Positions 50,676-59,945 of a DNA stretch of 64,000 nt are shown here, piece after piece (positions within the stretch are counted from its first letter, which is position 1; the number at the start of each line of letters is the position of its first letter). The translations under genes and the position numbers were made by a program. The notes under the pieces are model-generated. The model saw only the letters and a program-made list of their open reading frames with translations, did not search any database and was not told the DNA's origin. This DNA comes from Actinomadura barringtoniae (lineage in GTDB: Bacteria > Actinomycetota > Actinomycetes > Streptosporangiales > Streptosporangiaceae), in NCBI RefSeq assembly GCF_017573505.1, contig NZ_JAGEOJ010000014.1, positions 1 through 64,000 of the forward strand. Direction: 5' to 3'.

Positions 50676-50786
50676 TGTGCAGGGACCGGCGCTGTGCAGG
50701 ATCAATGCCACCGTGCAGGATCAGTGCCAGGCGCCGGGGGAGAGCAGCCGGACGACTTCACGTACATAAGGACCGGAGTAGCGACC

Positions 50787-53250
<2,464 letters not shown>

Positions 53251-53252
<2 letters not shown>

Positions 53253-53270
53253 CCGCGCGGCCGCGCGGCT
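53251..53270. terminator. Perfect 20-bp palindrome at the end of leuS
   Basis: AGCCGCGCGGCCGCGCGGCT is fully self-complementary and starts at the last two bases of the leuS TAG. It can fold as a GC-rich hairpin or cruciform and may act in termination. Confidence 0.55.
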
Positions 53271-53323
53271 CGTGATCAATCTGGGTCTGTACGGCCGCGC
53301 GGTCGTGGCGTTGACTTCCAGGT

Positions 53324-54274
53324 GTGCAGGACATCGTCAGCAGCGGCCCTGAACGCCCGCCTGGCCGTACGCCGCGCTGGGTGATCGTGGCGGGCGGGCT
53401 CGTCCTGGCCGGAACGGTGCTGTCGGCCGCGGTGGCCCTGCACTCGGGGGATCACAAAGCGAAGCCAGCGCCGACGCCGACACCGTCGTCCACAGGGCCG
53501 GTCGTGCCGGACGGCCCGGACGTGCACGCAGAGCCGGGTGACATGCCGGCACTCGTCCTGAAGAACGGGCACGTCAGCGCGATGGACCGGATCGACTCGG
53601 CGGCGGAGTACGGCCCGTGGACGGTGACACTCCGTGCGCGGAACGGCTCGCTGGTGTCGGGCGGCGCCGTGGTGACCTTCCCGGTGCACCAGCCCGCACT
53701 GAGCCGCCGCGTCACGATCGCGGGCGCGGACGGACGCGGCTGGGCGGCCGAGGACGAGGTCGCGTGGCGGACGTCGGGCTCGTACGCCCTGGTCCGCGGG
53801 CGCCTGCCCGAACGCGACCTGATCAGGATCGCCGAGGCGACCACGATCAAGGACCAGCGCCCCGCCGTACGGGCACCGACCGGCCTCAAGGTCATCGCCA
53901 CCGGCCCGTACCGGTCGCCCGTGCAACGCGAGGCCCGCTACGGCACGGTCGACGTGGGCGTCGGCGCGAACGGCCTCGCCTACGCGGGCGTGGTCCGCTG
54001 CGGCGGCCTCGAGGACGAGCTGTACGCGGCGAACGCCCAGCCCATCGCGCTCGACCGGCACCCGAACGCCGTCGTCACCACCTCCCTCGGCGGCAACGGC
54101 CTGCTCGCCTGGGAGGTCGAGCCGGGCCTGCTGGCCTACGTCGGCTACAGCGGCGTCGCGATGAACGCCACCGACGTGCTGCGCAACCTGGCCACCCGCA
54201 CCCGCCTGATCAGCGCGGCACAGTGGCAGACCCTGCGCCCGACCCGAATCGAGGGACTCAACAACCCCGCGTAA
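53324..54274 (+). CDS. Membrane-anchored extracellular protein of unknown function
   Basis: 316 aa, GTG start. One N-terminal transmembrane helix, WVIVAGGLVLAGTVLSAAVAL (~19-38), then a Pro/Thr-rich spacer (KPAPTPTPSSTGP) and a ~260-residue extracellular domain rich in Val, Ala and Gly with beta-type patterns (GPWTVTLRARNGSLVSGGAV, AVVTTSLGGNGLLAWEVE). I recognise no family. It begins 70 bases after leuS on the same strand, so could be read from the leuS transcript or from TTGACT (53311-53316). Confidence 0.7.
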   Translation: MQDIVSSGPERPPGRTPRWVIVAGGLVLAGTVLSAAVALHSGDHKAKPAPTPTPSSTGPVVPDGPDVHAEPGDMPALVLKNGHVSAMDRIDSAAEYGPWTVTLRARNGSLVSGGAVVTFPVHQPALSRRVTIAGADGRGWAAEDEVAWRTSGSYALVRGRLPERDLIRIAEATTIKDQRPAVRAPTGLKVIATGPYRSPVQREARYGTVDVGVGANGLAYAGVVRCGGLEDELYAANAQPIALDRHPNAVVTTSLGGNGLLAWEVEPGLLAYVGYSGVAMNATDVLRNLATRTRLISAAQWQTLRPTRIEGLNNPA

Positions 54275-54289
54275 GGCCCGCCCCCCCGC

Positions 54290-54675
54290 GCCAGGCCGCC
54301 CCTGGCGCAGGGTCACACCTAGCGCCACACCTAGCGCCAGGTCACACCCTGCGCCAGGTCACACCTAGCGCAGGATCACCCTGCGCAGGATCACCCTGCG
54401 CAGGGTCACACCTCGCGCAGGGCCGCACTTGGCGCGCCGTCGCATCTAGCGCAAGATTAATCTGCACAGGGCCGCACCTTGAGCCAGGCCGCACCTCGCG
54501 CAACGGCACACCTCGCGCAACGTCACACCCTGCGCCAGGCCGCAACTCGCGCAGCGTCACATCTTGCGCAGGGCCCACACCCCGCGCAGAGTTACACCTC
54601 GCGCCGAGTCAGGGCTTGCGGAGTCAGATCTTGCGCGAAGTCAGGGCTTGCGCAGCGTCACATCTTGCGCAGGAC
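54290..54675. repeat. ~18-bp degenerate tandem array (~20 copies) ending inside lexA
   Basis: Units related to GTCACACCTCGCGCAGGGC recur through the whole interval with 15-21 base spacing, including near-identical neighbours (GCGCAGGATCACCCT twice at ~54370-54400). The last unit, GTCACATCTTGCGCAGG (54656-54672), is the reverse complement of the final lexA codons and stop (VLRKM), and the same unit appears outside the gene at ~54556-54572. The array therefore appears to derive from the 3' end of lexA. No gene lies in this spacer. Confidence 0.85.
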
Positions 54676-55356
54676 CGCGACCACACGTCCGAGCACCGAG
54701 GCCTCGTCGCCGGGGATCGGCTCGTAGGCGGCGTTGGCCGGCATGAGCCAGATGTGGCCGTCCTTGCGCTTGAACGTCTTGACCGTCGCCTCGCCGTCGA
54801 TCATCGCGGCCACGATGTCGCCCTGCTCGGCCACGGGCTGCTGGCGCACGACGACCCAGTCGCCGTCGGCGATCGCGGCCTCGATCATCGAGTCACCCGA
54901 CACCTTCAGCAGGAAGTGGGTGCCCTCGCCGACCAGCTGCTTGGGAAGCGTGAAAACGTCCTCGACGGCCTCCTCGGCGAGGATCGGACCACCGGCGGCG
55001 ATCCGTCCGACCAGGGGCACGTACGCCGGCGCGGGCCGCGTCGAGGTCTCCTGGCCGCCCACCGTCTCGTACGAGTCGGGTTCGGTGAGCACCGGCGTGG
55101 TGCCCGGCACCCGTACCTCCACCGCGCGAGGGCGGTTCGGGTCGCGCCGCAGGAAGCCCTTGCGCTGCAAGGCGCGCAGCTGGTGGGACACGCTGGACGT
55201 GCTGGTCAGCCCGACCGCCTCACCGATCTCGCGCATCGACGGGGGGTAGCCCCGGCGCTGGACCGAGTCGCGGATCACCTCGAGCACCATGCGCTGCCGC
55301 TGGGTGAGGCCGCTCTCGTCCATCGGCCCATCGGGCAACTCCCGGACCTTGCTCAT
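54658..55356 (-). CDS. lexA: LexA, SOS-response repressor and self-cleaving peptidase
   Basis: 232 aa; ATG 55356 with GGGAGG nine bases upstream. N-terminal winged helix: LTQRQRMVLEVIRDSVQRRGYPPSMREIG (LTQRQRMVLEVIRDSVQRRG start) and AVGLTSTSSVSHQLRALQRK. Self-cleavage site Ala-Gly in PLVGRIAAGGPI; catalytic Ser in KVSGDSMIEAAI and Lys in EATVKTFKR. Represses DNA-damage genes until RecA filaments trigger autocleavage. SOS boxes lie in the gap to the divergent LysM gene, so it should repress itself and that gene. Confidence 0.97.
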   Translation of the reverse strand: MSKVRELPDGPMDESGLTQRQRMVLEVIRDSVQRRGYPPSMREIGEAVGLTSTSSVSHQLRALQRKGFLRRDPNRPRAVEVRVPGTTPVLTEPDSYETVGGQETSTRPAPAYVPLVGRIAAGGPILAEEAVEDVFTLPKQLVGEGTHFLLKVSGDSMIEAAIADGDWVVVRQQPVAEQGDIVAAMIDGEATVKTFKRKDGHIWLMPANAAYEPIPGDEASVLGRVVAVLRKM

Positions 55357-55428
55357 CGCTCGTCGCCTCCCGGCGCCTCGATCCGTCACTCCTTGTCATG
55401 GAACGTTAGCGCGTTTCGGCTTGATGAT

Positions 55429-55442
55429 CAAACAATTGTTCG
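55429..55442. promoter_or_regulatory. SOS box (LexA site) 1
   Basis: CAAACAATTGTTCG matches the actinobacterial/Gram-positive box CGAAC-N4-GTTCG at 9 of 10 defined positions. It lies 72 bases upstream of the lexA start. Confidence 0.75.
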
Positions 55443-55500
55443 AAGAAAGTGCTCGCGTTTTGTCGGTGCCCTCCTGTAGAACTTCGTACAGGCGTTCGAT

Positions 55501-55514
55501 CGAAAATTCATTCG
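55501..55514. promoter_or_regulatory. SOS box (LexA site) 2
   Basis: CGAAAATTCATTCG matches CGAAC-N4-GTTCG at 8 of 10 positions and is a symmetric variant (both C and G of the inner pair changed to A and A/T). It lies 20 bases before the LysM gene ATG. Confidence 0.55.
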
Positions 55515-55533
55515 AAGATCACGGAGGGCTCCC

Positions 55534-55851
55534 ATGGCCACGACGATGCCCAGCCCAGGTGTGCGGCTCACCCGGCGCGGCCGCGCCGTGCTCACCGGCG
55601 GCGCCGCGACCGTCCTCCTGGTCGGGTTCTGGCTCACCGCGGGCCACGGAGCCCAGGCCGGTTCGGGCCGCGTCGAACGCCCCGCCAACGCGCAGACCGT
55701 GACCGTCGGCCCCGGTGACACCCTGTGGTCGATCGCCGCCGCCTCCCGCCCCTCCGCCGACCCCCGCGTCACCGTCCAGCGCATCATCGACCTCAACGGC
55801 CTGGGCGGCTCCATCGTCCAGCCCGGCCAGCGCATCACCCTCCCGCGCTGA
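55534..55851 (+). CDS. LysM-domain membrane protein, SOS-induced cell division suppressor-like
   Basis: 105 aa; ATG with GGAGGG upstream. One transmembrane helix, RAVLTGGAATVLLVGFWLTA (~17-36), and a C-terminal LysM domain (~53-105): QTVTVGPGDTLWSIAA, IIDLNGLGGSIVQPGQRITL. This layout and the divergent position next to lexA match Rv2719c/ChiZ of Mycobacterium tuberculosis, DivS of Corynebacterium glutamicum and YneA of Bacillus subtilis, which halt division during the SOS response. Two SOS-box-like sites in its promoter support LexA control. Confidence 0.88.
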   Translation: MATTMPSPGVRLTRRGRAVLTGGAATVLLVGFWLTAGHGAQAGSGRVERPANAQTVTVGPGDTLWSIAAASRPSADPRVTVQRIIDLNGLGGSIVQPGQRITLPR

Positions 55852-55940
55852 CCCGTCCGGCCTCGGACGCCCTGGATTGGACGCCGCCGATCGCAGGTAT
55901 GACCTCAGGGCCAGGTCCCGACGCCCGGAAGGCCCAGCCG

Positions 55941-56267
55941 ATGATCTTCATCACCGCCCGTTTCCGCATCCGGCCCGAGGACGCCGATCGCTGGCCGGAG
56001 ATCGCCCGCCCGTTCACCGAGGCCACCCGCGCCGAGCCCGGCTGCCTCTGGTTCGACTGGTCCCGCAGCCTCGACGACCCCGCCGAGTACGTCCTGGTAG
56101 AGGCCTTCGTAGACGGCGACGCCGGCGCGGCACACGTAGGCTCCGCCCACTTCAAGGCCGCCCAGCAGGAGCTCCCACCCCACCTGGCCGAAACCCCGCG
56201 CATCATCAACTTCGAAGTCCCCGGCACCACATGGTCCGAACTAGGCGAACTAGCCGTAGACCGCTGA
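55941..56267 (+). CDS. Antibiotic-biosynthesis-monooxygenase-fold protein (putative quinol monooxygenase)
   Basis: 108 aa from ATG 55941 with GGAAGG eight bases upstream (ATG 55899 in frame would add 14 residues). The sequence IFITARFRIRPEDADRWPEI, EPGCLWFDWSRSLDDPAEYV, LVEAFVDGDAGAAHVGSAHF is the standard ferredoxin-like ABM plan, as in YgiN. Such small dimeric proteins oxidise quinols without cofactors or protect against them. Stand-alone gene; specific role unknown. Confidence 0.85.
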   Translation: MIFITARFRIRPEDADRWPEIARPFTEATRAEPGCLWFDWSRSLDDPAEYVLVEAFVDGDAGAAHVGSAHFKAAQQELPPHLAETPRIINFEVPGTTWSELGELAVDR

Positions 56268-57105
56268 CCAGCCCCCGAGTAATCACGCTCCGCGCCCCCG
56301 CCCCGCGCGCCCATCCGCGCCAGCGGGCGACCAAGGAGTCCGCTCGCTGGGATCGTTCAGCCTGCCTCGGCGGCGGGCGATCGAGGCCGGCGCGGCCGCT
56401 GGATGCAGCCGCGCGCTGTCCTGGGACGCGTGAGCGATCACGCTCGTGCAGGCCCGGCACCGCAGGCCCGCGCGGCCGTCGCGGTAGCGGGTGACCATGA
56501 AGGCTGCTGGCTGTGAACGGTCAGCCCGTCCTCGGAAGCGTGTGATCGCAGTCGGCGTGGCCGTGGGATGCCAGCCGCGTGCTTGTCTCGGGACGCGAGA
56601 GCGACCACGGCCCGTACAGGGTCCACCGCAAGGCCGCGGGCCCGCCTGCGGCGGGTGATCGTGTGAGGTGGTCGTGGGACGTCGGCCGCCACGGCCCCGT
56701 ACAGGGTCCACCGCAAGGTCGCGGGCCCGCCTGCGGCGGGTGATCGTGTGAGGTGGTCGTGGGACGTCGGCCGCCACGGCCCCGTGCGACTCCGCACGGC
56801 ACGCCAGCGCGACCGTCGGCGGCGGCTGGCGGGGCGGTTGGACGCCGACCGCGCGCTTTCCCAGGACGCGAGAGTGACCACGGCCCGTGCAGGCCCTACG
56901 CGGCAAGCCCGCGCGCTTGTCTTGGGGCTCGCTAGCGATCACGGCCTCATGCAGCTCAGCACGATAAGCCTGCGCGCCCGTTCGTGGCGGCGGGGGTGAT
57001 GGCGGTTGGACGCGCCGGCCGGGCGTTTGTCTTGGGGCTCGAGAGCGATCGCGGCCTGCCTTGTGGCGGAGGTGGGCATCGTTCGTGTGGTTGTAGGGCG
57101 GGCGG
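56268..57105. repeat. Gene-free region of degenerate repeats, including an 85-bp tandem duplication
   Basis: No credible gene in 838 bases; long open frames on the minus strand are Arg/Pro/Gly-rich and repetitive. Motifs of the type GGGACGCGAGAGCGACCACG recur at ~56424, 56590, 56870, 56930 and 57040, and GCGGCGGGTGATCG-type blocks alternate with them. Within this, 56614-56698 is duplicated almost perfectly at 56699-56783. The region resembles the array at 1-1480 in style (degenerate, GC-rich, noncoding) but shares no obvious sequence with it. Confidence 0.75.
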
Positions 57106-57996
57106 TCAGGGGGTGGGCCAGGTCTTCCAGCCGGCGTCGCCGGAGATGACCACGGTGCCGTCACGGAGGTTGTGTTTGTGGGCGAGGGTGAGGGCGGCAG
57201 CGACCACGGCGCCGGTTTGGAGGCCGCAGGAGAGGCCGTGGTCGACTAACGCGCGCTGCCAGTGGGTCGCTTCGTGTGTTGTGACCTGCTCGCAGGCGCT
57301 GAACAGGCGTTCCTCCTCGGCCTGGGTGATGAAGGGCGACACGCGGTCGCCGTCGGCGAACGAGCCCAGGCCCGGCATGCGGCTGCCCGGGGCGGCGGTC
57401 ACGGCCGCGACCATCACGCGGAGGCGGCGTACGGCGCGGCCGACGCCGAGCATCGTGCCGCCCGTGCCCAGGGAGCCGACGATCAGCCGGACGCCGGGCA
57501 GGCCACGCAGGATCTCGGGGCCGGTCTCGGTCTCGTGCGCGCGGGGGTTGTTGGGGTTGTGGAGCTGGTCCAGGTAGCAGTACGGCTGGTCGCGGCGGTT
57601 GACGAGCTCTAGGCATTTGCGGTGGCCGTCATGGAGGTGTGGGCCGAGGTCGTTCTCGATCAGTGTGGCGCCGAAGAGGTCGATCATCTGGCGTTCGGTG
57701 GCCGTGGGCGCCGTGCAGACGATGTGGGTCTCCAGGCCCAGCGCGCGGCCGTAGCAGGCGAGTGCGCTCGCCATGTTGCCGTTCGACGCGTCGAGAATGA
57801 TGCTCTCAGGGTGCAGTTCGCCGCTGCGAATCCTGCCCCTGAGCATGGCGACGGCGGCGCGGTCCTTCACGCTGCCGGTGGGGTTCTGGCCCTCCAGTTT
57901 CAGCCAGATGCGGATGCCGTCAATCCAGATCGGCACAAGTGGCGTTCGGCCGACCGCAGCGAAAGGACCGGGCAACGCGGTCAGGTCCCACGTCAC
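57106..57996 (-). CDS. PLP-dependent cysteine synthase-family protein
   Basis: 296 aa if GTG 57996 is the start; the frame stays open to 58131, and no start has a strong ribosome site. PLP Lys in LEGQNPTGSVKDRAAVAM, substrate loop DASNGNMASALACYG (canonical T/S-SGN becomes ASNGN), phosphate loop GSLGTGGTMLGVGRAV. Family: O-acetylserine sulfhydrylase/cystathionine beta-synthase fold II. The altered substrate loop suggests a different acceptor or donor from CysK. Divergent from a TauE/SafE sulfite/sulfonate-type exporter, which supports a link to sulfur metabolism. Confidence 0.85.
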   Translation of the reverse strand: MTWDLTALPGPFAAVGRTPLVPIWIDGIRIWLKLEGQNPTGSVKDRAAVAMLRGRIRSGELHPESIILDASNGNMASALACYGRALGLETHIVCTAPTATERQMIDLFGATLIENDLGPHLHDGHRKCLELVNRRDQPYCYLDQLHNPNNPRAHETETGPEILRGLPGVRLIVGSLGTGGTMLGVGRAVRRLRVMVAAVTAAPGSRMPGLGSFADGDRVSPFITQAEEERLFSACEQVTTHEATHWQRALVDHGLSCGLQTGAVVAAALTLAHKHNLRDGTVVISGDAGWKTWPTP

Positions 57997-58016
57997 GAGA
58001 ACGGCTTCATGTTCAG

Positions 58017-58036
58017 CAAGGTGGGAGACCTCCCTT
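58017..58036. promoter_or_regulatory. Inverted repeat in the cysteine-synthase-like/TauE divergent gap
   Basis: CAAGGTGGGAGACCTCCCTT is an imperfect palindrome just upstream of the cysteine-synthase-like start. It may be an operator; no known sulfur riboswitch was recognised. Confidence 0.4.
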
Positions 58037-58181
58037 GCCAAGGGCGGGGAGCAGGGAATGCCGACGCTACGGCCGCTGGAATCCCGCGTCTGCGTCAGAC
58101 GCCACGGTGCGCGAATTCTCTGCGGTGACAAGGACCTGTGCGACGGTGGAGAGGAGATCTCGCACCGGACATGGGGCGGCC

Positions 58182-58904
58182 GTGTACACCTTGCTGGTCC
58201 TGGCCATATTCATGGGAGCGTCGTTCCAGCGCGTCACGGGCCTTGGGTTCGCTTTGACGGTCGGTCCCCTCGCGGTGATCCTGGTCGGGCCCTATCAAGG
58301 GGTCCTCCTGGCCAACCTTTTGTCGATCATCGTGGCCGCCGTAGTTCTCATGGCGAACTGGCGGGCGGTGGAGATGAACAAGGCCTTGTTGCTGGTTCCG
58401 GCGGGATTGGCCGGAGTCGTTCCCGGAACGATCGCGGCGCGCGGAATGTCGCCGGCGCTTCTCCAGGTGCTGATGGGCTCGTTCGTCGTGCTCGGGCTGG
58501 GCGCCACCGCGTTCGGAGAACGGATCCGTTTCGCGCCCACCGTTCCGCGCACGCTCGGTTTGGGAATGGCGTCCGGCGTGATGACCGCGACCGCCGGCAT
58601 CGGCGGACCGGCCCTCACGGTCTTCGCGCTCGCCACCAGCTGGGAGCAGAGCGCGTTCATCGCCACCACCCAGCTCGCGTTCGGCAGCCAGAGCGCCGCG
58701 GCCGTCGCCGTGAAGGGGCTGCCGCAGCTCACCGTCATGCGGACCGGAGTCCTGGTCCTCGCCCTGATCATGGGGCTGGCCCTCGGCGGCCGCCTGGCCG
58801 CACGGGCCTCGCCCGACCAGATCCGCGTCGCCATGATCTCGGTCGCGATCCTCGGCGCCCTGGTCACCACGGTCCGCGGCCTGACCGTGTTGACGGGAGT
58901 CTGA
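58182..58904 (+). CDS. TauE/SafE-family membrane exporter
   Basis: 240 aa from GTG 58182 (GTG 58146 and 58122 are in-frame alternatives). Seven to eight hydrophobic helices: VYTLLVLAIFMGASFQRVTGLG opens with the family's (A/S)FxQ-xxGxG motif, and LGMASGVMTATAGIGGPALT is the second conserved repeat half. The family moves sulfite, sulfoacetate or other organosulfur anions. Divergent from the cysteine-synthase-like gene, so the pair may handle one sulfur compound. Confidence 0.87.
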   Translation: MYTLLVLAIFMGASFQRVTGLGFALTVGPLAVILVGPYQGVLLANLLSIIVAAVVLMANWRAVEMNKALLLVPAGLAGVVPGTIAARGMSPALLQVLMGSFVVLGLGATAFGERIRFAPTVPRTLGLGMASGVMTATAGIGGPALTVFALATSWEQSAFIATTQLAFGSQSAAAVAVKGLPQLTVMRTGVLVLALIMGLALGGRLAARASPDQIRVAMISVAILGALVTTVRGLTVLTGV

Positions 58905-59247
58905 TCACCCACTCGACTGGGGACGCGGTCGCGGCTGATCGGGGTGTGGGTGCGGCTGGCTGGGGTGGGCGCGGTCGGCTGGGGTGTGAGTGCGGGCGAT
59001 GGGGGTGGGGGCTGCAAACGCGTGGGGCGATGATCGTGACCTTATCGTGACCCGGGGGCGGGAGGCCCTGATTCTGCGAGGGTCTGGCGGGTGGGGGCAC
59101 CGGGGCGTACGGGGTGTGGCGGGTGTGGTGCGGTGTTCGATTTCGCAGGTGGGCGGCGCGACACGCCGGTGGGCTCTGTGTGAGCAGGGGCTCCGGGAGA
59201 GGTGCGTGTTCCAGGTTGCGAAGGGCTTGGGGGAGGCCTACGGTTGA
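58905..59247. other. Intergenic region with four 20-bp degenerate repeats
   Basis: No credible gene. Units GCGGCTGATCGGGGTGTGGG (58931), TGCGGCTGGCTGGGGTGGGC (58951), GCGGTCGGCTGGGGTGTGAG (58971) and TGCGGGCGATGGGGGTGGGG (58991) are head to tail. From ~59010 the sequence is ordinary G-rich spacer until the nrdR promoter. Confidence 0.8.
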
Positions 59248-59294
59248 CCACAACATCTAGTAGTTACACGGATGTGATTAACCACAAGTTGTGG
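59248..59294. promoter_or_regulatory. Two NrdR-box-like palindromes upstream of nrdR
   Basis: CCACAACATCTAGTAG (59248-59263) and TAACCACAAGTTGTGG (59279-59294) are 16-bp partly palindromic boxes whose starts are 31 bp apart, the three-helical-turn spacing typical of NrdR box pairs. The second contains the perfect palindrome ACCACAAGTTGTGGT (59281-59295). TTGACC (59244-59249) overlaps box 1 and is a candidate -35. Confidence 0.7.
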
Positions 59295-59340
59295 TCTTGT
59301 GGTGGTTGTTTTTCTGTGTGTCGGAGGAGGAGGGAACGCG

Positions 59341-59814
59341 GTGCACTGCCCGTTCTGCCGTAACCCCGACAGCAGGGTGATCGACAGCCGTTCGACGGAC
59401 GACGGCGCGGCCATCAGGCGGCGCCGGGCGTGCCCGGAGTGCGGCAAGAGGTTCACGACACAGGAGAACGTGCTCCAAATGGTGGCCAAGCGCAGCGGGG
59501 TCACCGAGCCGTTCTCCCGGGACAAGATCATCGCCGGGGTGCGCAGGGCCTGCCAGGGCCGCCCGGTGGACGAGGATGCGCTCGCCAAGCTGGGCCAGCG
59601 GGTCGAAGAGGCGATCAGGGCGACCGGGGTGGCAGAGATCCCGTCGCACGAGATCGGCCTGGCGATCCTGGGGCCACTCGGCGAACTGGACGAGGTCGCC
59701 TACCTGCGATTCGCCTCGGTGTACCGGGGCTTTGAGTCGCTGGAGGACTTCGCCAAGGAGATCGATTCCCTGCGGAAGGCGGGTCCCTCGGGGGAACCCC
59801 ACCGGCCTGGTTAG
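59341..59814 (+). CDS. nrdR: NrdR, ribonucleotide reductase repressor
   Basis: 157 aa from GTG 59341, with GGAGGAGGAGGG upstream; starting there gives the canonical N-terminus HCPFCRNPDSRVIDSR. Zinc ribbon Cys pairs CPFC and CPECG, then the ATP-cone domain (VAKRSGVTEPFSRDKIIAGV, RACQGRPVDEDALAKL, VAYLRFASVYRGFESLEDF). NrdR senses ATP/dATP and represses ribonucleotide reductase genes. It is followed by nrdJ, the usual actinobacterial order, with NrdR-type boxes in front, so autoregulation is expected. Confidence 0.96.
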   Translation: MHCPFCRNPDSRVIDSRSTDDGAAIRRRRACPECGKRFTTQENVLQMVAKRSGVTEPFSRDKIIAGVRRACQGRPVDEDALAKLGQRVEEAIRATGVAEIPSHEIGLAILGPLGELDEVAYLRFASVYRGFESLEDFAKEIDSLRKAGPSGEPHRPG

Positions 59815-59945
59815 GGGCCGGTCCGGCAGGGCTTGTTTCAGCACAGATTCACGCACGGATAGAGCGCCCAGGGCGGATGAAACGCCTGGTGGGCGGGGTT
59901 ATTCCTGGACAGGGCCCAGCGGGAGGGCCCGAGAGGGGGAGTGTC

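Noticed and set aside
50694..50786. Upstream extension of leuS from an in-frame start at 50694.
   Set aside because: It would place the leader region in coding sequence; GTG 50787 has a proper ribosome site and gives the family's normal N-terminus.
54290..54675. Repeated GTCACACC/GCGCAGG units considered as regulator-binding iterons or a plasmid origin.
   Set aside because: No replication gene is present and the unit matches the lexA 3' end, which explains its origin more simply.
56283..57164. A 293-residue minus-strand open frame in the gene-free repeat region.
   Set aside because: Product is low-complexity Arg/Pro-rich and internally repetitive as a result of the DNA repeats; no start with a ribosome site.
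57997..58181. Structured gap considered as a SAM or other sulfur riboswitch.
   Set aside because: No conserved riboswitch core could be recognised; only a short inverted repeat is supportable.
59010..59340. Leader of nrdRJ examined for a cobalamin riboswitch.
   Set aside because: No B12-box-like sequence found; the region is explained by NrdR-type boxes and a ribosome site.
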